Counted from the first letter of the stretch, positions 50,468-60,043 are shown. The stretch is 64,000 bases of DNA from Pseudomonas sp. TH15 (GCF_016651105.1 NZ_JAEKEL010000001.1:1850001-1914000); one strand, 5' to 3'. Numbers and translations are program-made. The notes: a model not told the origin generated them from the sequence alone.

Positions 50468-50695
50468 TGCTCTCCAGTGATGGCACCACAGCCATTGCCT
50501 GTCTTCAAGGTAGGCGATTCTCGCCCACCGTGCCTGATGCTTATTCACTGGAGAGCGCTATGCATCATCGTCCTGGGCACAGAGGTTTTGGCTTGCTTGA
50601 TGCTCATTTGCAAAAATAAAATCCGCCACGCTGTAACCTCGCGGCCGAGTAAAGTCCGGAATTAATCCATCAACTCAAGGAAGAATTGTCCGCTT

Positions 50696-52303
50696 ATGCA
50701 TATCAAGTCGATCGGCTTCAAATCTATTCGCCGGCTTAATGCCAATATTCAGGATGACCATGTCGACTACGACAAGCTCTTTGAGCATCTGGGCGGTCTG
50801 GAGCTGGCAACGGTCAATTTGCTGATCGGTGAAAATGGCACGGGTAAGTCCACGGTCATCGATATGATCCGCGCCTTGCGTTGGCCGGACGTGCTGCCAA
50901 GCCTCGCGCGTGACAACCCGGAATGTGGTTGTAGCCCGGAGTTCGGTATCGAGTTCAAGGACGGTCGCGCTTATTTGTATAAGTTCGCTTATTACCTTCT
51001 GGACGAAACGTTTCAGAAGGTCACTTGCACGATGGCGTACAGGCCGGCGGGTGGCCATTTCGAGAAACTTGCTAGAAAAGTGCTGGAGCGGTTTACCGAG
51101 CATCCGGCGGAGGGAAAGATCCCATCCGCCGAAGACATTCGGATCGAGTATCTGAACTGTGGCGGTCAATCCTTGAACGTTGACGCCAACGCGCTGGAAT
51201 ACCTCAACGCTCACGCCGAATTGCTCACCGGAATGATCGACTGGAAGCGTTACACCAGGCCTGAGCATGTGCCACTGGACGGTAATGCTATCAACGCCGC
51301 GCAAACTGGCGTGGCCTCCACATGGCTCGGCAACCCGGACGAATCGGGCCGGGCGCGAATGGACATGCCCAACAATGTCAAAGCCAGCTGGTATCCGTCC
51401 GGTTGGAAAGCCTGTGCAGCCATACTCCATTGGCTCAGTAATGTGCAGGACGACAGCATCTGTCTGCTCGAAGAACCAGAGGTGCACATGCACCCGAAAC
51501 TGCAGCGGCGTATGTTCGAGCAAGTCTTGCAGGTCGCCGAGAAGAAGAACCTGCAATTGGTGATCAGTACCCACTCGGCAGCTCTGATCAATGCTGCAGC
51601 CAGCCGCGACATCAACATCCTCCAGGCGCAGGGCCAGAAGATTGTCGAGGCGAATATCGCTGAAGTGCTCGACCGTCTGGGCTATCAGGCCGCAGACCTG
51701 TTGCAGGCGAATTGCGTGATCTGGGTCGAGGGCCCTTCGGACCGCATGTATCTCAATACCTGGCTCATGGCTAGAGACCCTAGCCTCAAGGAAGGCCTGC
51801 ATTACTCGATCATGTTCTATGGGGGAAAGCTGTTCAAACATGTGACTGGCAGTGGCACAGCGGTAAACGACTTGATCTCACTGTGCCGCTTGAATCGCAA
51901 CTCCGCCATTGTGTTCGACAGTGACAAGGCCGGGCCGGATGCCAAGCTGACAGAAACAAAGCAGCGTCTGCAGGAAGAGTTCGACGCAGGCAATGGCTTT
52001 GCCTGGGTGACGGAAGGCCGCGAAATTGAAAACTACCTGGATGAAGACTCGCTCAGGACGAGTTTGAAACAGGTCCACCCGTCAATGGTGCGCCCGGTGG
52101 GCAGTGGAATGTGGGCAAATTTGTTGAAGTTTGAAGTGGATCCGGAAAAGTCCAACGCAAAAAATAAAGACCCGGAACGCACGGGCAACAAGGTCGACGT
52201 CGCGAGCCACTATCTGAAACACAACGGGGTAAAGTGCGGTGTTCTGGATTTGGAGCCACGGCTTGATCAGTTGTGTACCTTCATAAACCGCTGTAATGCG
52301 TGA
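50696..52303 (+). CDS. OLD-family ATP-dependent endonuclease (ABC ATPase + TOPRIM)
   Basis: A 535-residue protein. The N-terminal ABC/SMC-like ATPase has Walker A GENGTGKST (45-53) and Walker B CLLEEPEVHMHP (about 255-266) followed by ISTHSAALI. The C-terminal TOPRIM domain has VEGPSD (about 343-348) and the metal motif FDSDKAG (D408, D410). This is the class of OLD/Gabija-GajA-like nucleases, many of which act in phage defence. No UvrD-like partner gene (GajB) follows, so it resembles a stand-alone OLD. It marks the left edge of the accessory island and is followed by a strong terminator. Confidence 0.87.
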   Translation: MHIKSIGFKSIRRLNANIQDDHVDYDKLFEHLGGLELATVNLLIGENGTGKSTVIDMIRALRWPDVLPSLARDNPECGCSPEFGIEFKDGRAYLYKFAYYLLDETFQKVTCTMAYRPAGGHFEKLARKVLERFTEHPAEGKIPSAEDIRIEYLNCGGQSLNVDANALEYLNAHAELLTGMIDWKRYTRPEHVPLDGNAINAAQTGVASTWLGNPDESGRARMDMPNNVKASWYPSGWKACAAILHWLSNVQDDSICLLEEPEVHMHPKLQRRMFEQVLQVAEKKNLQLVISTHSAALINAAASRDINILQAQGQKIVEANIAEVLDRLGYQAADLLQANCVIWVEGPSDRMYLNTWLMARDPSLKEGLHYSIMFYGGKLFKHVTGSGTAVNDLISLCRLNRNSAIVFDSDKAGPDAKLTETKQRLQEEFDAGNGFAWVTEGREIENYLDEDSLRTSLKQVHPSMVRPVGSGMWANLLKFEVDPEKSNAKNKDPERTGNKVDVASHYLKHNGVKCGVLDLEPRLDQLCTFINRCNA

Positions 52304-52396
52304 TGCTCATTGGGTCGGCCGCCGGAAGCGGTTAGCAGAGCTGGGCGCCTGATGGCGAGGGGGTGTAACCGGCATTTTTTGCCGAATTTCAGGCAC

Positions 52397-52424
52397 AAAA
52401 AAGACGTCCTTGGACGTCTTTTTT
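52397..52424 (+). terminator. Rho-independent terminator after the OLD-family gene
   Basis: AAAAAAGACGTCC pairs perfectly with GGACGTCTTTTTT across TT. It lies about 95 bases after the stop of the nuclease gene. It is symmetrical and could work in both directions. Confidence 0.88.
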
Positions 52425-52430
52425 GTTGAG

Positions 52431-52460
52431 TTGGTGGGCCGGGGTAATTTGAACTGCTGC
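52431..52460 (-). other. Possible degenerate tRNA 3' end (attachment-site remnant)
   Basis: The minus strand reads TTCAAATTACCCCGGCCCACCAA, resembling a T-loop, acceptor 3' strand and CCA of a tRNA. The matching 5' T-stem is not present, so no functional tRNA is here. Such fragments are left by elements that integrate at tRNA genes. It coincides with the change to lower GC content. This is a weak call. Confidence 0.3.
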
Positions 52461-53096
52461 TGTATATATATGATTAACATAAATAATGGTGTTTTTGTTT
52501 TGTTGCTGGAATACCGATTGGAATACGGATTAGCTGAGAATCGCTCTGCTCAGATTTTCTCTAAGAGTCAGATGTGCCAACGTCACGATGAAAAATCCCG
52601 CGGTGTAAATTTTTCGCCTCTGTTTTTCACTCCTCCAGTTGCTCTGTGCGACCTAATGCATAGGTTGCGCAGAAGCAGGGAGGAGAGGGGAGCTCAAGAA
52701 GGCAAGAGGGTATGCCTGCTGCGGCAAGGCACCTGTAGTGGCGCTAGGCTACTTTGGGGGCTTGTGCATCGACAACAGGTCACCACTCCTCGGTAGGGAT
52801 ACGGTTATGATCGCTGAGCTTCAAGCCAGCAAGTCCTGCTATTTCTACAGACAAAACACCCCTCTCACAGCCAAAGCAGTTAATCAGCTTTTTCGGGCGG
52901 TTCGGAAAGGTCAGATTGTGGCTAGCTTTTTATTGGTCTATGTTTTTGAAAAACAATGATTTAAGGTTTTAAAAAACGCCTTGATCCCACTTTTTTATGA
53001 TTTTTTCGCGACATTTGACCGGCTTTTTTGTGGTTCAGCCTACGGTTTTTTCGTGAGGCTGAACCTCGAATAATGACACCGCGTTCCGCGGGGTCG
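52461..53096. other. Gene-poor AT-richer stretch
   Basis: About 640 bases with no convincing gene. Two short frames (128 and 73 residues) have no recognisable motifs; a 50-residue frame from ATG 52808 (MIAELQASKSCYFY) is the only mildly protein-like one. A perfect 10-bp inverted repeat, GGTTCAGCCT/AGGCTGAACC at 53032-53041 and 53056-53065, lies just downstream of the minus-strand helicase gene and could end its transcript. Confidence 0.5.
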
Positions 53097-54967
53097 TCAG
53101 TCTTTATAGTACTCGGCAAGCCGGCTTTCAAAGTACTGCGCCGTCTCCTGATCGGTACAGTACAGGTAGCAGCCTTTCATCCCACGGGTCATCAGTGTTC
53201 GATACGTGTTTTTGATGATCAGATCTGTCTCCTGCTGTGCCAGAGCAGGTTGCTCCTTCATCAACTTTTTCCAGCCACGAATCGATTTGTCGTGCTTGTC
53301 TCGCTCATGCGGCGACGTCATCACCTGCCCGTCACGCACGATCAAATCCGGTCCGATGATCACACCAATATAATCCACTTCCAGCCCTTGGCAGGTGTGG
53401 ATACAGCCGACCTGCTCAATGGATTTTTCCGCGATGATCCACAAGCTGCCATCCTGATCCAGGTTCCATTGGCGTGCGTAGTCATCGCCGATAACGATGT
53501 CAGCGGCCTTGGAGTCTTTCTTGCTGAGCCAAGGCCAGCAGTAACCCGCGACAACGCGAGCCTTGTTTCCGTGGTTTTTCTGCTCGATAGCCGCGTGCAT
53601 CGCCTGGGGGAGTCGAACACCTTGAACTCATACTCGCTGGTATCGAGCAGCGGGTTGGCTGTCGTGTGAATCCCCAGTACGTCATCCAACCACGCCAGGT
53701 AACCATCAGAACCACTGCAACGGAACTGGGAAGACAGTATGTATTCCTCCACGGTTGCGCCTTTGGCTTTGGCAAAGGCGCGGATAGCCTGCTTGCTACC
53801 AATGTCGTTCAAGGTCACGCGCTGGTCTTCGTCGATGAAGAAAATCGAGCATTTTGCTGACTCGATCAGCTCCTTGATTTGGTTTTCTCCCAGGTTTCCA
53901 TAAAGCCCACTTTTCTCATTGAGCCTGTGGGCTTCGTCAACGATAAGTGCGTCATACGTATTGGACTCGGTTTCGATAAACGCCCCCGATCCGGAAAAGA
54001 AATTGGAGAAGTGGCTACGTTTGACAGTACCAACCAATTTGCTCTCGTATACCTTGCGTGGCGCAGCATTTTTCGAGACGTATTTGCTCAACAGCTTCAA
54101 GGCGGTGAGTCTTACCAGTAAGTTGATTGCCAATACGGTTTTTCCGGTTCCCGGACCGCCCTCGATGATTAGCACCTTTGGCACTTCGATAGAGGCCTCA
54201 CTTGCCGCAGCGAGCGCCGACTCGAAGATTGCCTTTTGATCATCAATCAATACGAACTCAGGCTTGCCTTTCATTAGTCCGCTCAGCGCATCAGCCAGCG
54301 CTTTGGACGGGCGAATCTTCCCGTTGGCGAGTTCGTAAAGCACCTCCTTGTCGTCGCCATGAATGATGTGCTTCTTGAGGAAACTTCGCAGTTTTGCAAG
54401 CTCTTCGGGGCCTTTGAGGAACAAGGGGGCTTTGCTGGTATAGGCTTCGTAGTGTGCTGAGTTGATGATGCCGTCGCTGCCATAGTTATGGAGGTAGGCA
54501 CAGGGGCGTACTTCGATGCTTTTGTCGTAGACGGCTTCGTTGAAGCCCTCCAGCAGCGCGGCGTACGACCAGACCTGGTAGGACGGATGAATGGTTTCGA
54601 CAAGACCTCCACCCAGCGCCGTTTTGACAATCGCATCCTTGGTGGTTGCGCTGGCCTTGCTCCATTGCTTAAGTTCGATCAATACCGCGTTTTTAGCCTG
54701 ATTCTCATCGCGGCCTGTTAGCAAAAAGTCGATTCGTTTCGATGACTGAGGGATATGCAGCTCAATCGCCAGGCCGGCGCTGTTGGGCAGGCCGTCGTCT
54801 CGAAGCACCTTGGCCATATAAGTCAGTGAACCCTGCCAGGATCTAATCTCCGAAGCGCCTACCTTCTTGCCGGTGGCTTCTTTGAAGTGCCTGAGGATCA
54901 CCTCTTCAATATCGTCGTTATCGCTGTCTTTGAGGAATTGCTGTTTGGTCGCAGCGTAAACGATCAC
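53097..54967 (-). pseudogene. Nuclease-helicase fusion (PD-(D/E)XK-like + DUF2075), frameshifted
   Basis: Two overlapping frames form a protein of about 623 residues starting at GTG 54967 with AAGGA upstream. The N-terminal 110 residues carry a PD-(D/E)XK-like pattern: D80 in KRIDFLL and E98-x-K100 in VLIELKQW. A superfamily 1 helicase/DUF2075 part follows with IEGGPGTGKT (about 268-277) and ALIVDEAHRLNE. The C-terminal part (VGCIHTCQGLEVDYIGVIIGPD; NTYRTLMTRGMKGCYLYC) lies in another frame from about 53605 to 53097. The switch is at a G5 run (53606-53610, plus strand); one added base gives FDSPQAMHAAIEQK. It follows a MazG-like gene by 24 bases. Confidence 0.82.
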
Positions 54968-54991
54968 GAATGATCCTTAGAGCCCAATGGG

Positions 54992-55375
54992 TCAGAGTTG
55001 GTCGTACTTTTTGCTGGTGCTTTTAGCTTTGTCGACAGGGTATTTCTGCCCGTTCAGGGCGAGCTTGCTTGTCACCGCTTCGTTGAGATCGACGCCGAGC
55101 ACACTGGCCAAGCGGACCAAGTACATGAGCACGTCAGCCAGTTCGTCCTTCACGGCTTGAGCGGTTTCGGGACGCTTTGCTGCACCCGTTGAATCGGCCT
55201 CGCTCATCCATTGGAAAATTTCGCAGAGTTCACCTACCTCACCTGTGAGTGCCATGAGGAGGTTCTTGGGTGAGTGAAACTGCTGCCAGTCGCGATCATC
55301 GGCAAAGCGCTGCAGCGATGCGGCAAGACGCTCCACATCAATCAACTGCTCGGAAATGTCATCTACCTTGCTCAC
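54992..55375 (-). CDS. MazG-like nucleotide pyrophosphohydrolase
   Basis: A 127-residue all-alpha NTP pyrophosphatase of the MazG/dCTPase (RS21-C6-like) type: metal motifs EVGELCEIFQW (E-x-x-E) and DELADVLMYLVRLA (E/D-x-x-D). The start is GTG 55375. It hydrolyses (d)NTPs, possibly modified or damaged ones. It is transcribed with the nuclease-helicase gene that follows, so it may deplete nucleotides during a conflict response; that role is inference. Confidence 0.9.
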   Translation of the reverse strand: MSKVDDISEQLIDVERLAASLQRFADDRDWQQFHSPKNLLMALTGEVGELCEIFQWMSEADSTGAAKRPETAQAVKDELADVLMYLVRLASVLGVDLNEAVTSKLALNGQKYPVDKAKSTSKKYDQL

Positions 55376-55741
55376 AGACTCGCCTCTATGTTGCCACAGT
55401 AATTTGACCGAAAAGCTTGGTCAGAAATATAGACGTGGATTGTAAGAGTATTCCCTTTTCACGGCAGATTTTTAGCTGATTTTACTCGACAGGCGACAGC
55501 CCATTCAGGCAGCGTTGCGAGAATGACCGATTCTACTTCTATTAGCAGAATCGGCCAGTGTGTGACTGTGGTCGGAATTAATAGGCTTTTTTAGATGGTT
55601 AATCGGGAGTGGGATGTTAATCAATTACAGGAAATAACGGTGTCCATCTTATTTCCGAGCTCTGACCTAGCCAGAGGATTGGCAAGGTTGTTTTAGGCAC
55701 GCTATATGGGAATACGAGCAGTCTTTGAAAGTCAGAAAAGC
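55376..55741. other. Intergenic region between the two defence-type units
   Basis: About 365 AT-rich bases without a gene. It should contain the promoter of the MazG unit and the end of the ABC-system transcript. An 8-bp inverted repeat CCGATTCT/AGAATCGG at 55527-55534 and 55547-55554 encloses ACTTCTATTAGC; it lacks a T-run and could be an operator. Confidence 0.5.
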
Positions 55742-57487
55742 CTAGTGAACTTTGGACTCTTCTATCGTCATCCCATTCCTTTTTTCTGCCATTTTGCCCA
55801 ACAGATCGTAACCGATCTCCGAACAGAACTGCTTTAGCTCATTTCTTTCTTCCATGCTCTCCCACGGAACCGAGCTGGCTGAAGAAAAGGCTTTTGATTT
55901 CGAAGGTTCTGGGATTGCGTATAGGATTTCAAATTTTATTCTAGAGTCGCGTAGTTTTGACAGTTCTTCGGTCATGCGTTCAACGGCTATGTCACACGCC
56001 AAGCAGTACGTAAAAACTAATGTTCTTTTGCATACTGTATTTTGTTGGGCGCTCGAAAGCGGCTCACAATGCTTTGTGTGATGGGGTTTTAATAAACGCT
56101 CCCCCATGAGCTCTTGCATGATGTGGATAGATTGCGTGCCGCTTAAGGCGCAGTCATCTACGAAATATATTCTGCCCCCTGTTTTTGTCAATTTTAGTGC
56201 GTGAGACAGGTCGTCAGCAAAGACTATATTGTTGAGGGTTGAATGTGAAACAAGATAATTGATTATAGCGGTGCTTCCAGTTCTGTCCCCTAATGGTGAA
56301 ACGACTATTTTTCCAAACTCATCTGACTGTTGTTTTAGCAGTGTCTCAATAGCTTCGCCAAGCTGCCAAAGGGGATAAAATTTTAGATGAGATAGGAGCT
56401 TTAGAGCAGATCTAATTCTTGCCGTGGTCTTGAATTGGACGAGGAAGTGCTCCATACGTTCCGCGGTAACAGGAATGCGGTAAGAGGAAAAACGTTTTAC
56501 CAGATCAACAACAGATGATTTTTCACCGGGGGTAAGACCCTTTAACGCACGTCGTCCAACTGCCAGATCGCTGTATCCCAGGGCTTCTAATTCGACGCGC
56601 TCTAAGAGCCACATAAAAACTTGCCCGGTTGTTATCAATCCAAGGCTGTTGCATGCGTTGTGCGCATCATTTAATAACGAATGTAGATCGCTGAAGGTGT
56701 TATGGCTGAAGCCGTATTTAGGTGAGAATGGTTCGTCTATCTTATAGAATCTCAAAAGAACATGAAGAGAGATTACAGAAAATAGCAGGCGCTCTTGGGG
56801 GTGAATGTTTAACCAGTGCGTCAAGCTTTGCTTTCTAAAGTAAATAAGATGATAGCAAAATACACCACTAGATAGGCCGGTCTTGCAGATTTCGCCAAGC
56901 AAAACGTATGCGAATAATATGTAGCTTTTAAATTCTGCTGAGCCAGATAGCAATGTGGATGCAGGTAATATTTTGTCGAGACTTTGTATCAGTGTCTCGA
57001 AACGTTGCATGAGAATTTTTTGTTGCTCATTATCTAAATTGTTTGACCAATAATATATGGGCTGAATTAGCGCTGGGATCGCTATCGAGCTCAAGGATTG
57101 TGAGTCAACATACCTATCGTTTATACAGTCTTTTGCAAATTTCTCAAAACTATTTACTTGTTTTAGCAGTAGTTCGATTTTTATTTCGCTTGCCGGAAGT
57201 TGCATTAGGAATTGTGAGTAACGATCAAGGTCTCGAGTTTTTCCAAGCGATCCTGCTATCTTGGAAAAGGATTTTGCTAACTTAGATTGTCTGCTATCCA
57301 ACAGGCGCTTAAATAGTTTGAATGTCAGTATCGCTTCGTCGTCATGCTCTGGAATTCCAGGTGCGGATGAGAAAATAGAAAAGTCGAAATTGAAATAGCT
57401 TCTAATGTCAAGGAATCGATGATCCCCCAGAATTTTTTCCTCAATATTGGTTGAAGAGTCGTCCGACAAACGCGAAGAGATTTCCAT
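55742..57487 (-). CDS. Phosphoribosyltransferase-like protein (PRTase-CE type), last gene of the ABC-system operon
   Basis: A 581-residue protein. The N-terminal 350 residues are helical and unrecognised. The C-terminal part looks like a phosphoribosyltransferase core: VVSPLGDRTGSTAIINYL followed near residue 440 by IYFVDDCALSGTQS, a PRPP-loop-like motif (VDDxxxSGT). Similar PRTase-like domains occur in bacterial conflict systems. It lies 55 bases after the ABC ATPase gene on the same strand and shares its low GC content. It could be an effector or a sensor; no catalytic claim is possible from sequence. Confidence 0.75.
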   Translation of the reverse strand: MEISSRLSDDSSTNIEEKILGDHRFLDIRSYFNFDFSIFSSAPGIPEHDDEAILTFKLFKRLLDSRQSKLAKSFSKIAGSLGKTRDLDRYSQFLMQLPASEIKIELLLKQVNSFEKFAKDCINDRYVDSQSLSSIAIPALIQPIYYWSNNLDNEQQKILMQRFETLIQSLDKILPASTLLSGSAEFKSYILFAYVLLGEICKTGLSSGVFCYHLIYFRKQSLTHWLNIHPQERLLFSVISLHVLLRFYKIDEPFSPKYGFSHNTFSDLHSLLNDAHNACNSLGLITTGQVFMWLLERVELEALGYSDLAVGRRALKGLTPGEKSSVVDLVKRFSSYRIPVTAERMEHFLVQFKTTARIRSALKLLSHLKFYPLWQLGEAIETLLKQQSDEFGKIVVSPLGDRTGSTAIINYLVSHSTLNNIVFADDLSHALKLTKTGGRIYFVDDCALSGTQSIHIMQELMGERLLKPHHTKHCEPLSSAQQNTVCKRTLVFTYCLACDIAVERMTEELSKLRDSRIKFEILYAIPEPSKSKAFSSASSVPWESMEERNELKQFCSEIGYDLLGKMAEKRNGMTIEESKVH

Positions 57488-57542
57488 AAATTTAGCTGCC
57501 TTGATGAGTTCTTGCGAGTTAATCGTAAGTGAATTTTAAATG

Positions 57543-59515
57543 TTACTCATCGATATCGTCGATTAACCCTTTTGCCAAGCCACCTTCCCCACTTGAGCTG
57601 TAATGTGCAACGATGAACGTTTTAAATCTATTGATAAACGTATCAGGTACGTCATTGTCGACAATTATAATCTGGCAGGGGACCTGTTTTTCTTCTGCTT
57701 TATTTGCTAAAGCTAGCATGTGCTCGTAAATATTTTGATATTTTTGTGGGTCGGAAATGCCTTCAGCGACGTCTTCTGATACGTTAGTTTCATCCGAATA
57801 TTTTTCTTTTGTGGTTTTACCTAGGTATTTACCAACAGTGTCAATCACCAATAGCCTCGGATGGTTTATGTCGGAGTCGATAGCATATTCTAGTAATGAG
57901 ATAAGGTGGCCGATAGACGCGATAGTTCTTAGGCCTCCTGAGGTGATTCGGTAGTAATCACGGCCGCGAATGACTGGCAGGAAAGTTTTTTCACTAACGC
58001 TGATGTCGTTTCGGTTTTTAATATTTACTCGTTTTAGATATGAGTTTAGATTGTCCCCCAGCGTACTTAGCACGGCAGACAAGCTTGGAGCAGCATCTCG
58101 TAGCTCCTGTAATTTAGTTTGGAGTTGCTCTATTGCACGCTGTGCTTGCGAGTACAAGTCGTAAATTTTCTGCTGCTGGTTTCTGATTTTTAGGTTGTTG
58201 ACAAGTTGAACTCGTAGTTGAGATTTGATCGATACCTCTTTGATCAAAGCGTCGCGTTGAGTCAGGTAGGGAGTTATCATCTGCTCACTTTCGGTATCCA
58301 GCATTTCTCTGGCCTTTATTAGGTCGTGCTGGATCGATGACAGTTGAGCGCTGAGTGGTCGCTGTTTTGTGGATAATTCTTCTATAAGCCCCTGAATGCT
58401 TCTCTTCCTTTTTTGAAGGGAGCTCATTTCGTTTGTTAATGTGTTGTCTTTAAACGAGTTGAAAGCAGTTTCCACAGTTGAGGGGGCCAGCAGTGTGTCA
58501 CACACCGGGCAGGGGTTGCTTTCGGTAGTAAGCTCTCCGATCCGGGTTTGTGCACTTAAAATGCTATTAATTTTTGCGATGTCGTTTTCGTAATCATTCT
58601 TTAATCTAGTGTATCGATCAATTTGGTCTTTTGTTTTTAAGATGTCAATTGATACGCGCTTTTCATTAAGAGATAATAGGTCGAAAGCGGCTTTTATTGA
58701 TTGATAACTCTCGGAGTTAGCAGTCATTTTGGAGTTAATAGTTTTTAATTCGACACTCAAGGCCTCGATAGTTTCGTCTATGCTATTTATAGAGTCATCC
58801 AAAGAAACTTGATTGTCATAATCAGTTTCTCTTAAGAAGTCGGACACTGCTTTGTATTTGCTTAATAGGCTTGCCGATTCCTTTGCTTTAAAGGATATTT
58901 CGTGCTCTAGCTCGGTTATGCTGGAGTCCAGGACGTTGAATATGTATTTGAATACCTCTTTGTTTGTGGTGTATTTTATACCATTGCTCTGGTCTAGGAA
59001 CCCTTTGCTGCCGACGTCGTCTTGACTCAGATAGATGTATTTAAACAGATTTCGAAAACTCAGTCGCTTCACCTCAGAGTCTATTTTTGAGGGGGCAACC
59101 TTTATTTGGACTTTAGGGAAATTCAGGCTGTCCATCAAGAAGTCAGAAAAAATCCGTCAGCACCGACTGCCGAGTTGAAGTTGGGGGCGTATTTCTGAGG
59201 GAAATTTTTTGAACATTCACTAAATATACATCTGTAAACTTCAATGTGCTTGCCAGGGTTAAATATGTCTCTTTTTATTGTGTGATCTATACCGTTGATC
59301 TCTAACTCAAGGGCTGCATATTCTACTGATGCGATAATTTCATCCGCCAGTTCAATGCTGCTTGCTCCGAGCAGATAATTTATGAACTCCAAGATACTTG
59401 ATTTTCCCGTGTCGGAGTCGCCATAAATAATATTGACCCCCGGGTAAAAAGGTATGGAGTAGGTTTTGCGATAGCCGACCAAGTGAAGATGGTGAATGCT
59501 TAAGTATGAATGCAT
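57543..59515 (-). pseudogene. SMC/Rad50-like ABC ATPase of an ABC three-component system, frameshifted
   Basis: Two frames form one protein of about 657 residues. The first (ATG 59515, AAGGA upstream) carries the Walker A motif GDSDTGKS (32-39). The second has long coiled coils (about 190-420) interrupted by a zinc-hook-like NPCPVC near residue 337, then the C-terminal ATPase part with SGGLRTIASIGHLISLLEYA (signature-like) and LLVIDTVGKYLG (Walker B). The break is a T6 run (A6 at 59147-59152, plus strand): one added T gives ADGFFSDFLMDSLNF and continuity, so the gene may be intact in reality. Confidence 0.85.
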
Positions 59516-59602
59516 GTCAATTCCTTTTGAAAGTGATATTCAACCATGAATTTATTTTGGTCGTCGGCTGAGACTGTAGAGTTGCAACGCTTTCAATAAT
59601 TT

Positions 59603-60043
59603 CTACAAGATCAAAGTAGTACTCTGTAGGGGCACTTTTTTCTCAAGCGATTCAGAGAAGGTTAGACCCTTCTCGCTCATATAATATTTGATGCTATTTT
59701 GCTTTTCGTCGAAATGGCAGCCAAGTAATCCCCATGCGGCCATGTTCTTGAAAAGATATTTCAATTTGTCGCGGTCGAATAGTATATCTACGTTGTTGGA
59801 CATGCTTTCTATGGTATGCGTGTACCTTGTATCAAGGGGTGCATACTGTTTGCCTGCCAGCGTCAAAATTTCATTTATTTTTGCAGGGTTTTTGATCAGA
59901 TAGAGAAGTGCTTGGATTTTCTCAAAATCTAAGGCGTAACTGCCACGATTTGTAGTGGCGAGCCGAGTAAGTAATACAGTCAAAATGGTGATGTTTAAGC
60001 TAAAGTCTTCGTCAATAGGGATAAAAGGAAGTTCACTTTTCAT
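59603..60043 (-). CDS. ABC three-component system middle component
   Basis: A 146-residue soluble, mainly helical protein. The pattern (an N-terminal ILTVLLTRLA helix, ALDFEKIQALLYLIKNP, a winged-helix-like LKYLFKNMAAWGLLGCHFDEKQN and YYMSEKGLTF) matches what is known of the small winged-helix-like middle components of ABC-3C systems. Its ATG overlaps the stop of the upstream hydrolase gene (ATGA) and is preceded by GGAG, so the two are coupled. The ATPase gene follows after 87 bases. Confidence 0.72.
   Translation of the reverse strand: MKSELPFIPIDEDFSLNITILTVLLTRLATTNRGSYALDFEKIQALLYLIKNPAKINEILTLAGKQYAPLDTRYTHTIESMSNNVDILFDRDKLKYLFKNMAAWGLLGCHFDEKQNSIKYYMSEKGLTFSESLEKKVPLQSTTLIL

Noticed and set aside
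50696..52303. Reading the OLD nuclease as GajA of a complete Gabija system
   Set aside because: No UvrD-like GajB gene follows; the next gene is a terminator and an empty stretch.
52410..52796. A 128-residue plus-strand frame after the OLD-nuclease terminator
   Set aside because: It starts within the terminator hairpin, has no recognisable motif and no clear ribosome binding site.
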